Below are positions 25,862 through 33,592 of a DNA stretch of 64,000 nt, piece by piece. Source of the stretch: Chitinophaga eiseniae (lineage in GTDB: Bacteria; Bacteroidota; Bacteroidia; Chitinophagales; Chitinophagaceae); the NCBI RefSeq assembly GCF_012641265.1, contig NZ_JABAHZ010000005.1, forward strand, positions 372,001-436,000. The letters are read 5' to 3'. The notes beneath the pieces were generated by a model. The model worked only from the letters and a program-made list of their open reading frames with translations. It was not told where the DNA came from and ran no database searches. Position numbers and translations under genes: made by a program. Numbering within the stretch: the first letter of the stretch is position 1; every line of letters begins with the position of its first letter.

Positions 25862-28822
25862 ATGGTCATATCTAAAAAAGTCCTCCTACTCTTTGTAGGA
25901 CTTGCCCTTTTTGTGACTTCCTTGGCCCAAACAAGGAAAATAACAGGAAAAGTCACAGGGCCTGACCAACAACCGTTGGAAGGGGCAACGGTCGTTGTAA
26001 AAGGCCTCGGGCATGGGACCTCCACGTTGAAAGATGGTTCTTTCGTTATTAATGTACCGGAAACCGGTAACACGTTGATTTTCTCTTTTACCGGGATGGA
26101 AGTTCAGGAAGTCCCCCTTGCCGACAAAACAACTGTACGCGTTCAGCTAAAAGGAAAAGTATCCAAGCTGGATGATGTAGTGGTAATCGGGTATGGTACG
26201 CAAAAACGGCGCGACCTTACCGGCGCTGTCTCCACCCTCTCGTCACAAGCCTACAAAGAACAGCCGGTACTAAATGCCTCATCTGCCATACAGGGCAGGG
26301 TGGCTGGTGTATCGGTCACCAACAACTCCGGCGCACCCGGCGGATCAGTGAAGCTCCGTATCCGCGGCCCAAATTCCATCAACGGCGGCAACGATCCATT
26401 ATATGTAGTGGATGGAGTAGCCCTGGGAAGCACCGGCCTGGGCGATCTCAACGTGAGCGACATTGCTTCGATGGAAGTGCTCAAAGACGCTTCTGCTACT
26501 GCCGTTTACGGCTCCAGGGGCGCTAACGGCGTGGTACTCATCACCACCAAAAGCGGCTCTTCCGGCGTACCGCGGATCGAATACAATGGCTTCGTCAGCT
26601 TCAACAGGCCCATGAAAAAATACAGCCTCATGGATCCGGTAACCTATGCCAAGATGGCGAACCTTACCTCCGGGGTCAATACCTTCCCCGATCCCCAATC
26701 ATACGCGGGTAAAGGAACAGATTGGCAAAACATGATCTTCAGCAACTCCGTCACCCAAAGCCACGAGCTGTCAGTAACAGGTGGAAAGGAAGGTGTAAAG
26801 TACTATGTGTCGGGATTTTATATCGACCAACAAGGGCTATTGGTCAACAGCAGCCAGAAAAGATTCGGCTTCAGGTCTAATCTCGACGTGAAGCTGAGCA
26901 GCCGCCTGGACTTTGGCGTCAACGTTTACCTTGCCCGGATCAATTCGCATAATAACGGCGACATGGGTAGTAAAGGTAATCCCGTAACGGGCGCACTCAC
27001 CTGGGCTCCTACAGAAGCTGTGTATGACGCACCTGGACAATACAACCGCTTCGGTATATCGCCTATCTGGGCCAATCCTTATATGACAATTAAAGAAAGC
27101 GACAACGACAACTTTGGCAACATCGGCGTCTTTAATGCGCGACTAAAATATGCCATCACTGACTGGCTAACTTTTACCGTCAATGCCGCCTTAGATCTCA
27201 AAACAGCCAAATCCGCTTCCCTGAGAAATGACTGGATCAGTCCGGGTAACCCCGGCTCCTCACAGGGCTCCACGGAAAGCTATACCTTCCAGAACAGCAA
27301 TATCCTTACTTTCCACAAGACCTTCGATAAGCATGATTTAACAGCTACCGCCCTGGTAGAAGAATCTTCCAATAAGTATAATTACTTCAATGCTTCCGGC
27401 TCTGGACTGGCTTCCCTGTCGAACGGATATCATAACCTGGGCTTAAACGCTTCCCAGTCCATCAACTCAGGCTATTCCAACTGGGCATTGTTGTCTTACA
27501 TGGGACGCGTGGCCTATAGCTACAATGATAAATACCTGTTGACGGCCACCCTCCGCCGCGATGGATCTTCCAAGTTCCAGGGGAATAATAAATGGAGCAG
27601 CTTTCCCTCTTTCAGTGCAGGATGGAAGCTCTCCAATGAAAAATTCATAGACGACCTGGGCGTATTCTCCAATCTTAAATTAAGAGCAGGATGGGGTGTT
27701 ACTGGTAATCAGGCCATAGATCCATATAGTACGCTCGGACTACTCAACAGTGTTATTTATTCCTATGGTACCCCCAACGGGTACCAGGGTTATACGCTGG
27801 GTAATCCTGCTACACCAAATGTAAAATGGGAAACGTCGAAACAAACAGACATCGGCCTGGATATGGGATTCCTGAACGGCAGGATCAATATCACGGCAGA
27901 TTACTATAACAAGAACACCAGCGACCTGCTCCTGTTCACCCGCATCGCCAACTACGATGGCGGTGGATCCTACCTGAAAAATATAGGAAAGGTGAACAAC
28001 AAAGGATGGGAGTTTATGATTGAAGGTACTCCTTATAAAGGCAGGGAACTGACCTGGAGCACCTCCCTCAATCTTTCGTTCAACAAAAATAAGGTGATCG
28101 ATCTTGGTAAAGATAGCCTGCTGGAAAGGAATGTGATAGGTGGGGGATTAATCTCGGCCCCGATACAGGTGGTAAAAGTAGGGCAACCAATGGGCGCATT
28201 TTACCTGATCCCATGGGAAGGAGTATACCAGTCTGATAACGGCGCTTACAAAGCCGGTGATGCGAAGTACCGGGATGTAAACGGTAATGGATCCATCGGG
28301 TTTGAAGACAGGGTCATTGCCGGATCAGCTACTCCCACATTCATCTGGGGCTTTAATAACAGCTTCGCTTATAAAAATTTTGAATTAAATATTTTTATCC
28401 AGGGTTCACATGGCAATAAAATATTCAATGCCACTTACGCTGCTACCGCCATCCCTACAAGCGACGTGAAATTTATCAACCTCGCCGACGCTGCTAATTA
28501 CTGGACTTCTTCCAACACCAATTCCACTTGGGCTAACCCGGCAAGTAAAAATAAAAGCTGGATAGAGTCCACCCAATTTTTGCAGGACGGCGGCTACGTG
28601 CGGTTAAAGAACGTAAGTCTTTCTTACACGCTGCCTAAAAATCTGCTCAAAGTAGCGGCAGCAAAGGTGTACGTTAGTGCACAAAATATTGCCACCCTCA
28701 CTAAGTACAAAGGATTTGATCCCGAAGCAACTACCGTAGGAGGTGATGTGGATGCGGGTATCGACCTGGGTGCCTACCCTTCTCCGAAAACTGTGACAGT
28801 TGGACTGCAAGTGAAATTTTAA
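25862..28822 (+). CDS. SusC-like TonB-dependent outer membrane receptor
   Basis: 986 residues from the ATG at 25862; a TTG seven codons upstream is rejected. Signal peptide (KKVLLLFVGLALFVTSLAQ), a carboxypeptidase-regulatory-like domain (ITGKVTGPDQQPLEGATVVVKG), then the SusC TonB-box-proximal segment VVVIGYGTQKRRDLTGAVS, the plug (IQGRVAGVSVTNNSGAPGG, IRGPNSINGGNDPLYVVDGV, GSRGANGVVLITTK) and a 22-strand barrel ending in VTVGLQVKF with terminal Phe. It imports oligosaccharides across the outer membrane with the SusD protein encoded next. The length is at the lower end for SusC. Confidence 0.98.
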   Translation: MVISKKVLLLFVGLALFVTSLAQTRKITGKVTGPDQQPLEGATVVVKGLGHGTSTLKDGSFVINVPETGNTLIFSFTGMEVQEVPLADKTTVRVQLKGKVSKLDDVVVIGYGTQKRRDLTGAVSTLSSQAYKEQPVLNASSAIQGRVAGVSVTNNSGAPGGSVKLRIRGPNSINGGNDPLYVVDGVALGSTGLGDLNVSDIASMEVLKDASATAVYGSRGANGVVLITTKSGSSGVPRIEYNGFVSFNRPMKKYSLMDPVTYAKMANLTSGVNTFPDPQSYAGKGTDWQNMIFSNSVTQSHELSVTGGKEGVKYYVSGFYIDQQGLLVNSSQKRFGFRSNLDVKLSSRLDFGVNVYLARINSHNNGDMGSKGNPVTGALTWAPTEAVYDAPGQYNRFGISPIWANPYMTIKESDNDNFGNIGVFNARLKYAITDWLTFTVNAALDLKTAKSASLRNDWISPGNPGSSQGSTESYTFQNSNILTFHKTFDKHDLTATALVEESSNKYNYFNASGSGLASLSNGYHNLGLNASQSINSGYSNWALLSYMGRVAYSYNDKYLLTATLRRDGSSKFQGNNKWSSFPSFSAGWKLSNEKFIDDLGVFSNLKLRAGWGVTGNQAIDPYSTLGLLNSVIYSYGTPNGYQGYTLGNPATPNVKWETSKQTDIGLDMGFLNGRINITADYYNKNTSDLLLFTRIANYDGGGSYLKNIGKVNNKGWEFMIEGTPYKGRELTWSTSLNLSFNKNKVIDLGKDSLLERNVIGGGLISAPIQVVKVGQPMGAFYLIPWEGVYQSDNGAYKAGDAKYRDVNGNGSIGFEDRVIAGSATPTFIWGFNNSFAYKNFELNIFIQGSHGNKIFNATYAATAIPTSDVKFINLADAANYWTSSNTNSTWANPASKNKSWIESTQFLQDGGYVRLKNVSLSYTLPKNLLKVAAAKVYVSAQNIATLTKYKGFDPEATTVGGDVDAGIDLGAYPSPKTVTVGLQVKF

Positions 28823-28851
28823 TCATCTCACGAATGCTTAAAGCTATCGAC

Positions 28852-30363
28852 ATGAAAAAAGTAATTAACTATATAAATGGCCGTCCGATACGGATAACAT
28901 TGGTCATGTGTTGCCTGGCGTTAGCCTCCTGCAGTAAATTCCTCGATGAAACACCTAAGGGGAGCATTACGCCGCAGAGCTTTTATAAAACAGCCAACGA
29001 CCTGCAACTAGCAGAAACTGCGCTGGCATTGCAGTTCAACCTGGCGTTCAACCAGGTAACCGCACCTTACTATGCCGGTGATGATATTGCAGCGAAAAGA
29101 AACGGAAACAAAATAGATTTTTCCGACTTCGACGTATTCAACGCCAACTCCTCCAATAGCAGGATGACTACCTGGTGGAATGCTTTTTATGGCACCATCA
29201 AATCGGCAAATTCTCTGCTGGCAAATTATAATAACGCTACAGAAGCAACAGCAGATCAGAAAAATAATGCCGGCGGCTATGCATACTTCATGCGCGCCAT
29301 CAGCTATTTCTACCTCACCAGAACCTGGGGAGAAGTGCCTATGCCCGTTGACAACAGCATCAACGATAACCGCCCCAATGCCAAAGTAGCCGATCTCTAT
29401 AACCTGATCGTGGGCGATCTTCAGAAGGCAGAAACCATGCTGCCGGATCATTGGACAGGCCCTGCGAAACAGAACGGCGTAGATGTATTGCCAACGAAAG
29501 GTTCCGCAAAAGCCCTGCTGGCCAACGTATACCTGACTATGGCCGGCTGGCCGCTCAAACAGGCCGACAAATACTCACTGGCTGCCGCTAAGGCCAAAGA
29601 AGTGATCGATAATAAAGCTACCTGGGGCTATACACTGCTGACAAACTTCCCGGATCTATGGAAGTTCTCCAACCGGTTCAATACAGAAGCAGTATATGCC
29701 TGCTACTTCAACAAAACTACGCCCAATGCCACCTGGGGCAATGGAAATATGATGGCGCCCAATCCTTATGCTCCCGATTATGAAGAAGGAGGCTGGGAAG
29801 ATGGATTCGGAGAAATTTCATTCTTCAACAGGTTCCCTGCTGGTCCCCGGAAGGACGCCACCTATCAGAAGGACTACTTTGTGAAGAATGACCCTGCCAA
29901 TGTAGTCGACTGGCAGCATACCCTACAGAAACATCCTTATTTTTTGAAGTATAGGGAAGACGACCAATTCAACTGGAGCAACCATAAAGCGGGCGATTGG
30001 TGGAGCAGCGCTACCAGCTTCGTGATCCGTTATTCCGAAGTGCTGCTCACCTATGCAGAAGCGCAGGCTATGTCAGCTGGTCCTGATGCAAACGCATACC
30101 TGGCCATCAACCAAGTGCGGCAGAGAGCAGGTCTGACGCCACTCCCCGAAGGCCTATCCCAAACCGATTTCAGGAATGCCGTTGTTGCTGAAAGAGGTTG
30201 GGAGTTTGCAGGCGAATTCGGTATCCGCTGGTTTGACCTCGTAAGGACAGAAACGGTGCAGCAAGCCAACTCCCTGAGAGACGCAGGTGAAGTGGCGCTC
30301 ATCAATCACCCTTCCGATGCCGGTCATACTTATTATTGGGCGCCGATACCATTTGTGAAATAA
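28852..30363 (+). CDS. SusD-like outer membrane glycan-binding lipoprotein
   Basis: 503 residues from the ATG at 28852 (an ATG at 28834 would add six). The lipobox is LASC, giving SKFLDETPKGSITPQSFYKT, the classical SusD start. TPR-like helices follow (YAYFMRAISYFYLTRTWGEVPMP), then the family's ALLANVYLTMAGWP, SFVIRYSEVLLTYAEAQAMS, and near the end GWEFAGEFGIRWFDLVR and YYWAPIPF. It caps the SusC barrel and binds glycan on the cell surface. It is 29 bp after susC, so clearly the same operon. Confidence 0.97.
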   Translation: MKKVINYINGRPIRITLVMCCLALASCSKFLDETPKGSITPQSFYKTANDLQLAETALALQFNLAFNQVTAPYYAGDDIAAKRNGNKIDFSDFDVFNANSSNSRMTTWWNAFYGTIKSANSLLANYNNATEATADQKNNAGGYAYFMRAISYFYLTRTWGEVPMPVDNSINDNRPNAKVADLYNLIVGDLQKAETMLPDHWTGPAKQNGVDVLPTKGSAKALLANVYLTMAGWPLKQADKYSLAAAKAKEVIDNKATWGYTLLTNFPDLWKFSNRFNTEAVYACYFNKTTPNATWGNGNMMAPNPYAPDYEEGGWEDGFGEISFFNRFPAGPRKDATYQKDYFVKNDPANVVDWQHTLQKHPYFLKYREDDQFNWSNHKAGDWWSSATSFVIRYSEVLLTYAEAQAMSAGPDANAYLAINQVRQRAGLTPLPEGLSQTDFRNAVVAERGWEFAGEFGIRWFDLVRTETVQQANSLRDAGEVALINHPSDAGHTYYWAPIPFVK

Positions 30364-30395
30364 TAGTGCAACCCTTCACTTAAATCTCACATATC

Positions 30396-31715
30396 ATGAC
30401 CCACACACAAAAAATGTCCACGGTTTGTCTGGCACTAACAAGTGCCGCACTTTTTTCATTTTGCAGTAAACAAGCGCTTACCCAAATCAATGGTCAGCAA
30501 AACATGCTGACTTCGAACAAAACAACCACCACGGCCCAGATACTGAGCAGCACCTGGGAAACGGTAACAGATGGCAGCTCGTTGACGAATTATACCAGTT
30601 TCGAATCAGAATGGAATTATCTCTATCCCTGGGGATCTGATCACAATGGAACGGCCCGCATGTACGGAAGCAGCACGGATCATAGCCAGATTTATCTGAA
30701 CGGCGATGGCTCCCTGACCCTTAAGGCTACCTATCATCCGGACAGTACACTCAATAGTTTTGATCCGAAGATCCCGATTCACTATCATTCCGGCACCATC
30801 TATTCCAAACACCAGGTGCTGATCGATTCTATCTTCCCTTATTGGGAGATCAGTGTAGATCTTCAGGCGCCCACTGCTTTGGGCACCTGGCCTGCCTTCT
30901 GGATTACAGCGGTTAATAGCTGGCCGCCGGAAAGCGATATCGTGGAAGTGAAAGGCAGTACATCGATCTGGCAAAATACCTACGACGGCAACTGGCAGAC
31001 CAAGTTAACTACCGTCAACAATGCAGCCACTACCTGGCATCATTATAAAGCGGTATACAACCGGTTAAAGAATACCAATGGGTCCTGGTCCAATAGCGTA
31101 GAATGCCAATACTTCATCGACGGAGCCATTACTTCCGTACAGGTGGGAAATAATTTTGCCAACGCTCCTTTCTGGCTGATCATCGATCTCCAGATGGAAG
31201 CAGCCAGTGGCAGTCCTGGTCCGCAAACAGATACCTATTTTAAAGTGAAGAACGTGGTGATGCGCAAAGGCAAAACACCCTTCGATCCCAACGCCTCATA
31301 CAAACTGGTAAATGTAAACAGCGGGCAGGTGCTGGCAGTGCCAAGTGCTTCTACTACCCAGGGAGTAACCCTCATTCAATGGCCCTGGCTGGGAGGCACA
31401 GAGCAACAATGGCAGATCGGAGACCAGGGCAGCGGCTATTATGCATTAACCAATCGCAATAGCGGTCAGCTGGTGGATGTTAAAAATGCTTCCACCACAC
31501 AGGGCACTGCAGTGATACAGTGGCCGTCTACCGGAGGCAACAACCAGATGTGGCAGATATCTAGAGTAGGAAATGGGATTTACAACTTCAAAAATCGCAA
31601 CAGTGGATTAGCATTGGATATGGCTAATGCATCCAAAGCGCAGGGCGATACAGCCATTCAATGGCCTTATCAGTCTGGCGCCAATCAGCAATGGCAGATT
31701 ATTAGTCAGCAGTAA
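30396..31715 (+). CDS. GH16 family endo-glycanase lipoprotein with C-terminal ricin-type lectin domain
   Basis: 439 residues. The start gives a signal with a probable lipobox (ALFSFC). The GH16 jelly-roll spans about residues 60-295 and has the catalytic motif ESDIVE: Glu179 nucleophile, Asp181 and Glu184 acid/base, within WPAFWITAVNSWPPESDIVEVKG. Residues about 300-439 hold three QxW repeats (QQWQI, QMWQI, QQWQI) of a ricin/CBM13 beta-trefoil. The lack of the extra residue in the motif (ExDxxE rather than ExDxxxE) is typical of several GH16 subfamilies, so the substrate (beta-glucan or a galactan) cannot be set from this alone. It is the only enzyme in the locus and would generate oligosaccharides at the cell surface for SusCD. 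Confidence 0.93.
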   Translation: MTHTQKMSTVCLALTSAALFSFCSKQALTQINGQQNMLTSNKTTTTAQILSSTWETVTDGSSLTNYTSFESEWNYLYPWGSDHNGTARMYGSSTDHSQIYLNGDGSLTLKATYHPDSTLNSFDPKIPIHYHSGTIYSKHQVLIDSIFPYWEISVDLQAPTALGTWPAFWITAVNSWPPESDIVEVKGSTSIWQNTYDGNWQTKLTTVNNAATTWHHYKAVYNRLKNTNGSWSNSVECQYFIDGAITSVQVGNNFANAPFWLIIDLQMEAASGSPGPQTDTYFKVKNVVMRKGKTPFDPNASYKLVNVNSGQVLAVPSASTTQGVTLIQWPWLGGTEQQWQIGDQGSGYYALTNRNSGQLVDVKNASTTQGTAVIQWPSTGGNNQMWQISRVGNGIYNFKNRNSGLALDMANASKAQGDTAIQWPYQSGANQQWQIISQQ

Positions 31716-31739
31716 TATTGCTGCAACTGGTATTGATAG

Positions 31740-31775
31740 ATCGGCCGCCTCAGATTGAGGCGGCCGATTTGTTTG
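31740..31775 (+). terminator. Terminator of the polysaccharide utilisation operon
   Basis: GC-rich perfect 13-bp stem (31740-31752 with 31756-31768), GAT loop, then a T-rich tail. It closes the susC-susD-GH16 transcript. Confidence 0.9.
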
Positions 31776-31841
31776 TTAAGTCTTTATTGATGGTAACATT
31801 AACGGATATACGAAAACAAACAGAAGGCAACGATATTCCTC

Positions 31842-31883
31842 AAAAAACAAAAAGGGAAAATTGCATACTGCAATTCTCCCTTT
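31842..31883 (-). terminator. Terminator of tRNA-Arg
   Basis: Minus-strand 15-bp stem with one G-U pair (31851-31865 and 31869-31883) followed by a U-rich run. It lies 7 nt beyond the tRNA 3' end. Confidence 0.85.
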
Positions 31884-31889
31884 CCTTCG

Positions 31890-31963
31890 TGTCCCGGATT
31901 GGATTCGAACCAATGACCTACTGCTTAGAAGGCAGTTGCTCTATCCAGCTGAGCTACCGAGAC
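31890..31963 (-). tRNA. tRNA-Arg (anticodon TCT)
   Basis: 74 nt cloverleaf on the minus strand: acceptor GTCTCGG / CCGGGAC (with a G-U pair), D arm AGCTCAGCTGGATAGAGC, anticodon stem CTGCC with loop TTCTAAG, T arm GGTTCGAATCC, discriminator A; CCA is not encoded. It reads AGA/AGG codons. Confidence 0.97.
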
Positions 31964-32029
31964 TTATATGTTTCATTTTCCCTTGAAATGTGAAATAAAT
32001 TGTTATATTTATCTCTCGTTTTGGGAGTG

Positions 32030-32062
32030 CAAATTTATGTAAATTTCTCTCAATAAATCAAA
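32030..32062 (-). promoter_or_regulatory. Promoter for tRNA-Arg
   Basis: Minus strand: -33 TTTG (complement of 32059-32062), 21-nt spacer, -7 TAAATTTG (complement of 32030-32037). This is a consensus match; the tRNA 5' end is 67 nt downstream, so a leader would be trimmed. Confidence 0.55.
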
Positions 32063-32100
32063 TTTAATTTTAAATTTCTTTAAATATAGTTTTGATCACC

Positions 32101-32772
32101 ATGGATGTACAAATTGAACCAAGTTGGAAGGAAGCGCTGAAAGATGAATTTACAAAATCGTATTTTGACCAGGTCGTCATGTTCCTCAAACATGAAAAAG
32201 CACTGGGAAAAGTGATCTATCCTGCAGGAAACCTCATCTTTAACGCCTTCGATAAAACCCCGATCGACAAAGTAAAAGTAGTGATCCTCGGGCAGGATCC
32301 CTATCACGGCGAAGGCCAGGCGCATGGACTCAGCTTCTCTGTACCAGATGGTGTAAAACCACCTCCTTCGCTGGTCAACATTTACAAGGAAATGAAAACG
32401 GACCTCGGCCTGGACATCCCTACCAGCGGCAATCTTACTAAATGGGCAGACCATGGCGTATTATTGCTCAACGCCTTTCTGACGGTAAGAGCCAGTGAAC
32501 CTGCCTCCCATAGCAAAATAGGTTGGGGAGATTTTACCGATGCCGTTATCAAAACGATCTCCGAAAAAAGACAGGACGTTGTATTCCTGCTCTGGGGCCG
32601 CTTTGCACAGGATAAACAATACCTGATAGATGCTACTAAACATCATATATTGCAGGCAGCGCATCCCTCTCCCTTTAGCGCAGATAAAGGATTTTTCGGA
32701 TGCAGGCATTTCTCAAGAACCAATGAAATATTAACGAAAGCAGGGATTGAGCCGGTAGACTGGAGACTCTAA
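32101..32772 (+). CDS. ung: Uracil-DNA glycosylase, family 1
   Basis: 223 residues from the ATG at 32101 (a TTG three codons earlier is rejected). It has the family 1 motifs: the catalytic water-activating loop GQDPYHG with Asp66, LLLNAFLTVRASEPASH, and HPSPFSADKGFFGCRHFSRTN with the catalytic histidine. It removes uracil from DNA to start base excision repair. The box TAGTTTTG at 32087-32094 fits a -7 element but would leave almost no leader, so the real promoter may be elsewhere. plsC follows after 13 bp, probably in the same transcript. Confidence 0.98.
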   Translation: MDVQIEPSWKEALKDEFTKSYFDQVVMFLKHEKALGKVIYPAGNLIFNAFDKTPIDKVKVVILGQDPYHGEGQAHGLSFSVPDGVKPPPSLVNIYKEMKTDLGLDIPTSGNLTKWADHGVLLLNAFLTVRASEPASHSKIGWGDFTDAVIKTISEKRQDVVFLLWGRFAQDKQYLIDATKHHILQAAHPSPFSADKGFFGCRHFSRTNEILTKAGIEPVDWRL

Positions 32773-32785
32773 AAGTGAACTACCT

Positions 32786-33523
32786 ATGTTAAAAAATATA
32801 CTCGGCCGGATGTTCGCGTTATGGTGCCTGCTGCTATTTGCCGGCACCATGTTGATCGTGTTTATTCCTATCTGGATTTTCTCCTTCTGGCCAGACCCCA
32901 TAAAATCCAAAGGCTTCCTGGCCATTGGCAGGATATGGATGATCGTATATATGCCGCTGATAGGATGTCCTGTGAGAAGAAGAGGAACGGAATATTTTGC
33001 GCTGGGACAAACCTATGTGATCGTCTGCAACCACAACTCGCTGATCGATGTGCCAGTGACCACCGCTAAAATTCCCGGCGCCAACAAAACACTGGCAAAG
33101 TCTTCTATGGGCAAAATACCGCTCTTCGGCGTACTATACCGCATCGGCGGCATCATGGTAGACCGCAGCAGCGAAGCCAGCAGGAAGCAAAGTGTGATAG
33201 AAATGAAACATGCGCTGAGCCTGGGACTGCACATCCTGCTCTACCCGGAAGGTACCCGCAACCGTACCAAAGAACCACTGAAAGCCTTCTACGACGGCGC
33301 CTTCGCGCTGGCCATAGATACCCAGCTCCCACTGATGCCGTCTGTATTATTACATACCAGGAAAATAGTACCGGCAGAGAAAAAATTCTTTGCATGGCCG
33401 CACCGCATCGACTACCATTTCTTACCGCCCATCCCTACACAAGGGCTTACCCGGGATGATTTGCCGGCATTGAAAGAAAAAGTATTTAAACAGATGTGGG
33501 ACTTTTATACCACGAATGAATAA
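32786..33523 (+). CDS. plsC: 1-acyl-glycerol-3-phosphate acyltransferase, PlsC family
   Basis: 245 residues. N-terminal hydrophobic helices (LWCLLLFAGTMLIVFIPIWIF) anchor it to the inner membrane. The catalytic box is NHNSLID (His83, Asp88), followed by KSSMGKIPLFG and the glycerophosphate-binding YPEGTRNRTKE. It adds the second acyl chain in phosphatidic acid synthesis. It is 13 bp after ung, closed by a strong hairpin that begins at its own stop codon. Confidence 0.95.
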   Translation: MLKNILGRMFALWCLLLFAGTMLIVFIPIWIFSFWPDPIKSKGFLAIGRIWMIVYMPLIGCPVRRRGTEYFALGQTYVIVCNHNSLIDVPVTTAKIPGANKTLAKSSMGKIPLFGVLYRIGGIMVDRSSEASRKQSVIEMKHALSLGLHILLYPEGTRNRTKEPLKAFYDGAFALAIDTQLPLMPSVLLHTRKIVPAEKKFFAWPHRIDYHFLPPIPTQGLTRDDLPALKEKVFKQMWDFYTTNE

Positions 33524-33565
33524 AAGAAGAAAGCGAAGCAGGCACCTGCTTCGCTTTCTTCTTTT
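33522..33565. terminator. Bidirectional terminator between plsC and lptD
   Basis: 21-bp perfect inverted repeat (33522-33542 with 33545-33565), A tract at one end and T tract at the other. The genes converge here. Confidence 0.9.
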
Positions 33566-33592
33566 ATCATACCGGCAGGATGAAATCCTGCC

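Noticed and set aside
31740..31775. Attachment site next to tRNA-Arg
   Set aside because: The inverted repeat is a terminator; no copy of the tRNA 3' end and no integrase were seen.
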